Origin: an uncultured Erysipelotrichaceae bacterium
Lineage (GTDB): Bacteria; Bacillota_I; Bacilli_A; Erysipelotrichales; Erysipelotrichaceae
DNA: 64,000 nt
Assembly (NCBI GenBank): GCA_902793635.1
Contig: CADBEA010000002.1
Coordinates: 1 to 64,000 of the forward strand
Reading direction: 5' to 3'
Of the stretch, positions 62,113-64,000 are shown one piece after another. The position numbers and the translations under genes are program-made. The notes under the pieces were generated by a model. The model was not told the origin of the DNA. It worked only from the letters and a program-made list of their open reading frames with translations, and made no database searches. Within the stretch, counting starts at the first letter, position 1; each line of letters begins with the position of its first letter.

Positions 62113-62834
62113 TGAAAAAGAATGCAATTATTATGGCAGCCGGCAAAGGCACCCGCATGAAGTCTGATCTGCCGAAGGTACTGCACAAGGTACTGGGCAG
62201 AACAATGATCGAACGTGACTTTGACAACCTGAAGGCAGCCGGCGCGGAAAGAATCGTAGCGATCGTCGGCTACAAGCACGAAATGGTCGAAGAAGTTCTG
62301 GCCGGCCGCTGCGAGACAGCCGTTCAGGAGCCGCAGCTGGGTACCGGACATGCGGTCATGCAGGCAAGACAGCTGGAAAACGAAAGCGGCCTGACACTGG
62401 TCGCCAACGGTGACTGTCCGTGTGTCAGACCGGCAACCTATGCGGCGCTCTATGACGCATGCGCGGACGCTGACATGGTCGTGCTGACGACGGAACCAGA
62501 AGATGCGGCCTCTTACGGAAGAGTGATCAGAAACGCGGACGGCACCGTGAAGAAGATCGTTGAATTCAAGGACGCCAGCGATGAAGAAAAAGCAGTCAGA
62601 GAAGTCAATACCGGTATTTACTGCTTCAATAACGAAGCACTCTTTGCCGGTCTGAAACTTCTGAAAAACGACAATGCCCAGCAGGAATACTACATTACCG
62701 ACCTTGTCGAGATCCTGAAAGGCCAGGGAAAAGTCGTCAAAGCCGTGAAAACCGATGACAACCAGGAAGTACAGGGAATCAACGACGTACAAGAGCTTGC
62801 CAGAGCGGAAGCGTATCTGAAAGAGCGCAGTTGA
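62109..62834 (+). CDS. glmU: UDP-GlcNAc pyrophosphorylase, single-domain GlmU
   Basis: Makes UDP-GlcNAc from GlcNAc-1-P and UTP. 241 residues hold the whole uridylyltransferase domain (MAAGKGTRMKSDLPKVLHK, GTGHAVMQA, NGDCPCV), but the C-terminal left-handed beta-helix acetyltransferase of normal GlmU (about 450 residues) is absent. The stop comes just where the linker helix begins (LARAEAYLKERS); the next 74 bases are non-coding and prs follows. Last of a coupled run from tatD. Confidence 0.9.
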   Translation: MMKKNAIIMAAGKGTRMKSDLPKVLHKVLGRTMIERDFDNLKAAGAERIVAIVGYKHEMVEEVLAGRCETAVQEPQLGTGHAVMQARQLENESGLTLVANGDCPCVRPATYAALYDACADADMVVLTTEPEDAASYGRVIRNADGTVKKIVEFKDASDEEKAVREVNTGIYCFNNEALFAGLKLLKNDNAQQEYYITDLVEILKGQGKVVKAVKTDDNQEVQGINDVQELARAEAYLKERS

Positions 62835-62908
62835 TGATGTCCTCTACTTGACGGACGAAAAGGAAAAGTGATTTACTAAAAACGGGAACTGATGGAAGAG
62901 AGGAAATC

Positions 62909-63883
62909 ATGGTCAAAGAAACGGTAGTATTCGCATTGACATCAAGTGTTGACCTTGCGGCGGAAGTATGCCGCAAGCTGGAAATCCCTTTAGGAAAAAT
63001 TAAAGTAGAACATTTCGCGGATGGGGAAATTCTCGTTGAACCGCAGGAATCTGTACGCGGCAGAAACGTATTTATCATCCAGTCCACATGTAATCCGGTC
63101 ACGGAAAGACTGATGGAAGTTCTGATCTGCATCGATGCCTGCAAACGGGCAAGTGCCGGATCGATCAACATCATCATGCCGTATTACGGTTATGCCCGTC
63201 AGGACAGAAAAGCAAAGCCGCGTCAGCCGATCACATCCAAGCTGGTCGCCAATCTGCTGCAGGTTGCCGGTGCCAACCGTATTCTGACATTCGATCTGCA
63301 CGCCGCTCAGATTCAGGGATATTTCGATATTCCGATCGATGATCTGACAGCTGTGCCGATGATCGGACAGTATTTCAAAGAAAAGAATTTCGACAAGGAA
63401 GAACTGGTTGTCGTATCACCGGATCACGGCGGCGTTACCAGAGCCAGAAGGCTGGCCGATATTCTTGACGCGCCGATCGCAATTATCGACAAGCGCCGTC
63501 CGAAGCCGAACATGGTCGAAGCCCAGAATGTCATCGGTGATGTCGAAGGCAAGAACTGCATCGTCATTGACGATATCTGCGATACAGCAGGTTCGCTGGT
63601 TGCCGGCTGCCAGATCCTGAAGGATCATGGTGCCAAGGACATTTACACCGGGATTACCCACGGCGTATTCTCCCGTGACGCGCTCGACAAGATCGAAAGA
63701 TCGACGATCAAGGAAATGGTCATCACTGATACCATCGCTCTGACACCGGAACAGGCAGCCAAATCAAGCAAGATCACGGTTCTGTCCGTATCGGAAATGA
63801 TTGCCAGAACGATTGATTCAATTGAGAACCATTCGCCGGTTTCCCGTGTGTATAATCTCTATAACTACGACAGCTATAAGTAA
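62909..63883 (+). CDS. prs: Ribose-phosphate pyrophosphokinase
   Basis: Makes PRPP. 324 residues; YGYARQDRKAKPRQPITSK, DLHAAQIQGYF, and the PRPP loop IVIDDICDTAGSL are present. GAGAGGA precedes the ATG. glmU-prs is the conserved order of Bacillus. Confidence 0.97.
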   Translation: MVKETVVFALTSSVDLAAEVCRKLEIPLGKIKVEHFADGEILVEPQESVRGRNVFIIQSTCNPVTERLMEVLICIDACKRASAGSINIIMPYYGYARQDRKAKPRQPITSKLVANLLQVAGANRILTFDLHAAQIQGYFDIPIDDLTAVPMIGQYFKEKNFDKEELVVVSPDHGGVTRARRLADILDAPIAIIDKRRPKPNMVEAQNVIGDVEGKNCIVIDDICDTAGSLVAGCQILKDHGAKDIYTGITHGVFSRDALDKIERSTIKEMVITDTIALTPEQAAKSSKITVLSVSEMIARTIDSIENHSPVSRVYNLYNYDSYK

Positions 63884-63889
63884 TATGAA

Positions 63890-63926
63890 AAAGACAGGCT
63901 TTCCGCTTTCAAAGCCTGTCTTTTTT
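63890..63926 (+). terminator. Terminator after prs
   Basis: AAAGACAGGCTTT and AAAGCCTGTCTTT with a seven-base loop and T-run. Bases 63927-64000 contain no gene. Confidence 0.85.
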
Positions 63927-64000
63927 CATAATTGTTTCTGAAAATATTTTAGTGAATACCTTGTATTTGAAACTAAATAAGTATAAACTTATTTTTGTAT

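Noticed and set aside
1-64000. tRNA or rRNA genes, CRISPR arrays, IS elements or prophage
   Set aside because: None recognised on either strand by eye; a tRNAscan or repeat search was not possible.

Overview
The window is the origin region of a Bacillota (Firmicutes) chromosome of moderate GC. Several points suggest a non-spore-forming Erysipelotrichia-like lineage: the signal recognition particle RNA is short and Alu-less, serS has a T-box, noc, parA and parB are adjacent, and RqcP is followed directly by DivIC with none of the yabP/yabQ or other sporulation genes that lie between them in Bacillus. The taxonomic call is inference. No rRNA, tRNA, CRISPR array, intact insertion sequence or prophage was seen.

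Layout. From 0 to 25.9 kb almost everything runs leftward: two M15 DD-carboxypeptidases, DegV, a tandem pair of S9 peptidases, a NUDIX hydrolase divergent from a DNPH1-like nucleotide hydrolase, a compact ABC exporter with XRE and LytTR regulators, gpmI, a stand-alone carB behind a structured leader, a tocopherol-cyclase-like protein, and the block pth-mfd-rqcP-divIC. A third M15 protein at 23.8 kb, rightward, has lost its catalytic residues. From 26.0 kb the direction flips: rpmH-rnpA-yidC-jag and a membrane protein lead into oriC (29.3-29.77 kb), then dnaA-dnaN-yaaA-recF-gyrB-gyrA. After a leftward basic DNA-binding-like gene come serS with its T-box, a perfect parS, the SRP RNA, tadA, dnaX, ebfC, recR, fhs, an unknown gene, mnmG, rsmG, noc, parA and parB. 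The right end holds a MoaE-like gene, a phosphohexomutase, two envelope proteins of unknown function, a DEAD-box helicase, and the tightly overlapped run mnmE-tatD-rnmV-rsmA-ispE-glmU(N)-prs.

How it fits together. The right side carries replication initiation (dnaA, oriC), clamp and clamp loader (dnaN, dnaX), repair (recF, recR, mfd), supercoiling (gyrAB), segregation (parA, parB, noc, parS), tRNA and rRNA modification (tadA, mnmG, mnmE, rsmG, rsmA, rnmV), membrane insertion (SRP RNA, yidC) and wall precursor supply (glmU N-domain, ispE). Compared with Bacillus, the segregation and mnm genes have moved to the right arm, pth-mfd-rqcP-divIC to the left arm, and the rpmH operon points toward dnaA instead of away.

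Most interesting observations: a second cluster of DnaA-box-like sites between mnmG and rsmG; a hybrid parS/Noc-type palindrome forming a stem in the serS T-box leader; divergent promoters sharing one -35 element; an apparent attenuator leader before carB that I cannot assign to a known class; an M15 pseudoenzyme; a regulator cluster with a degenerate receiver and a Cys-rich LytTR protein; and a GlmU reduced to its uridylyltransferase domain.
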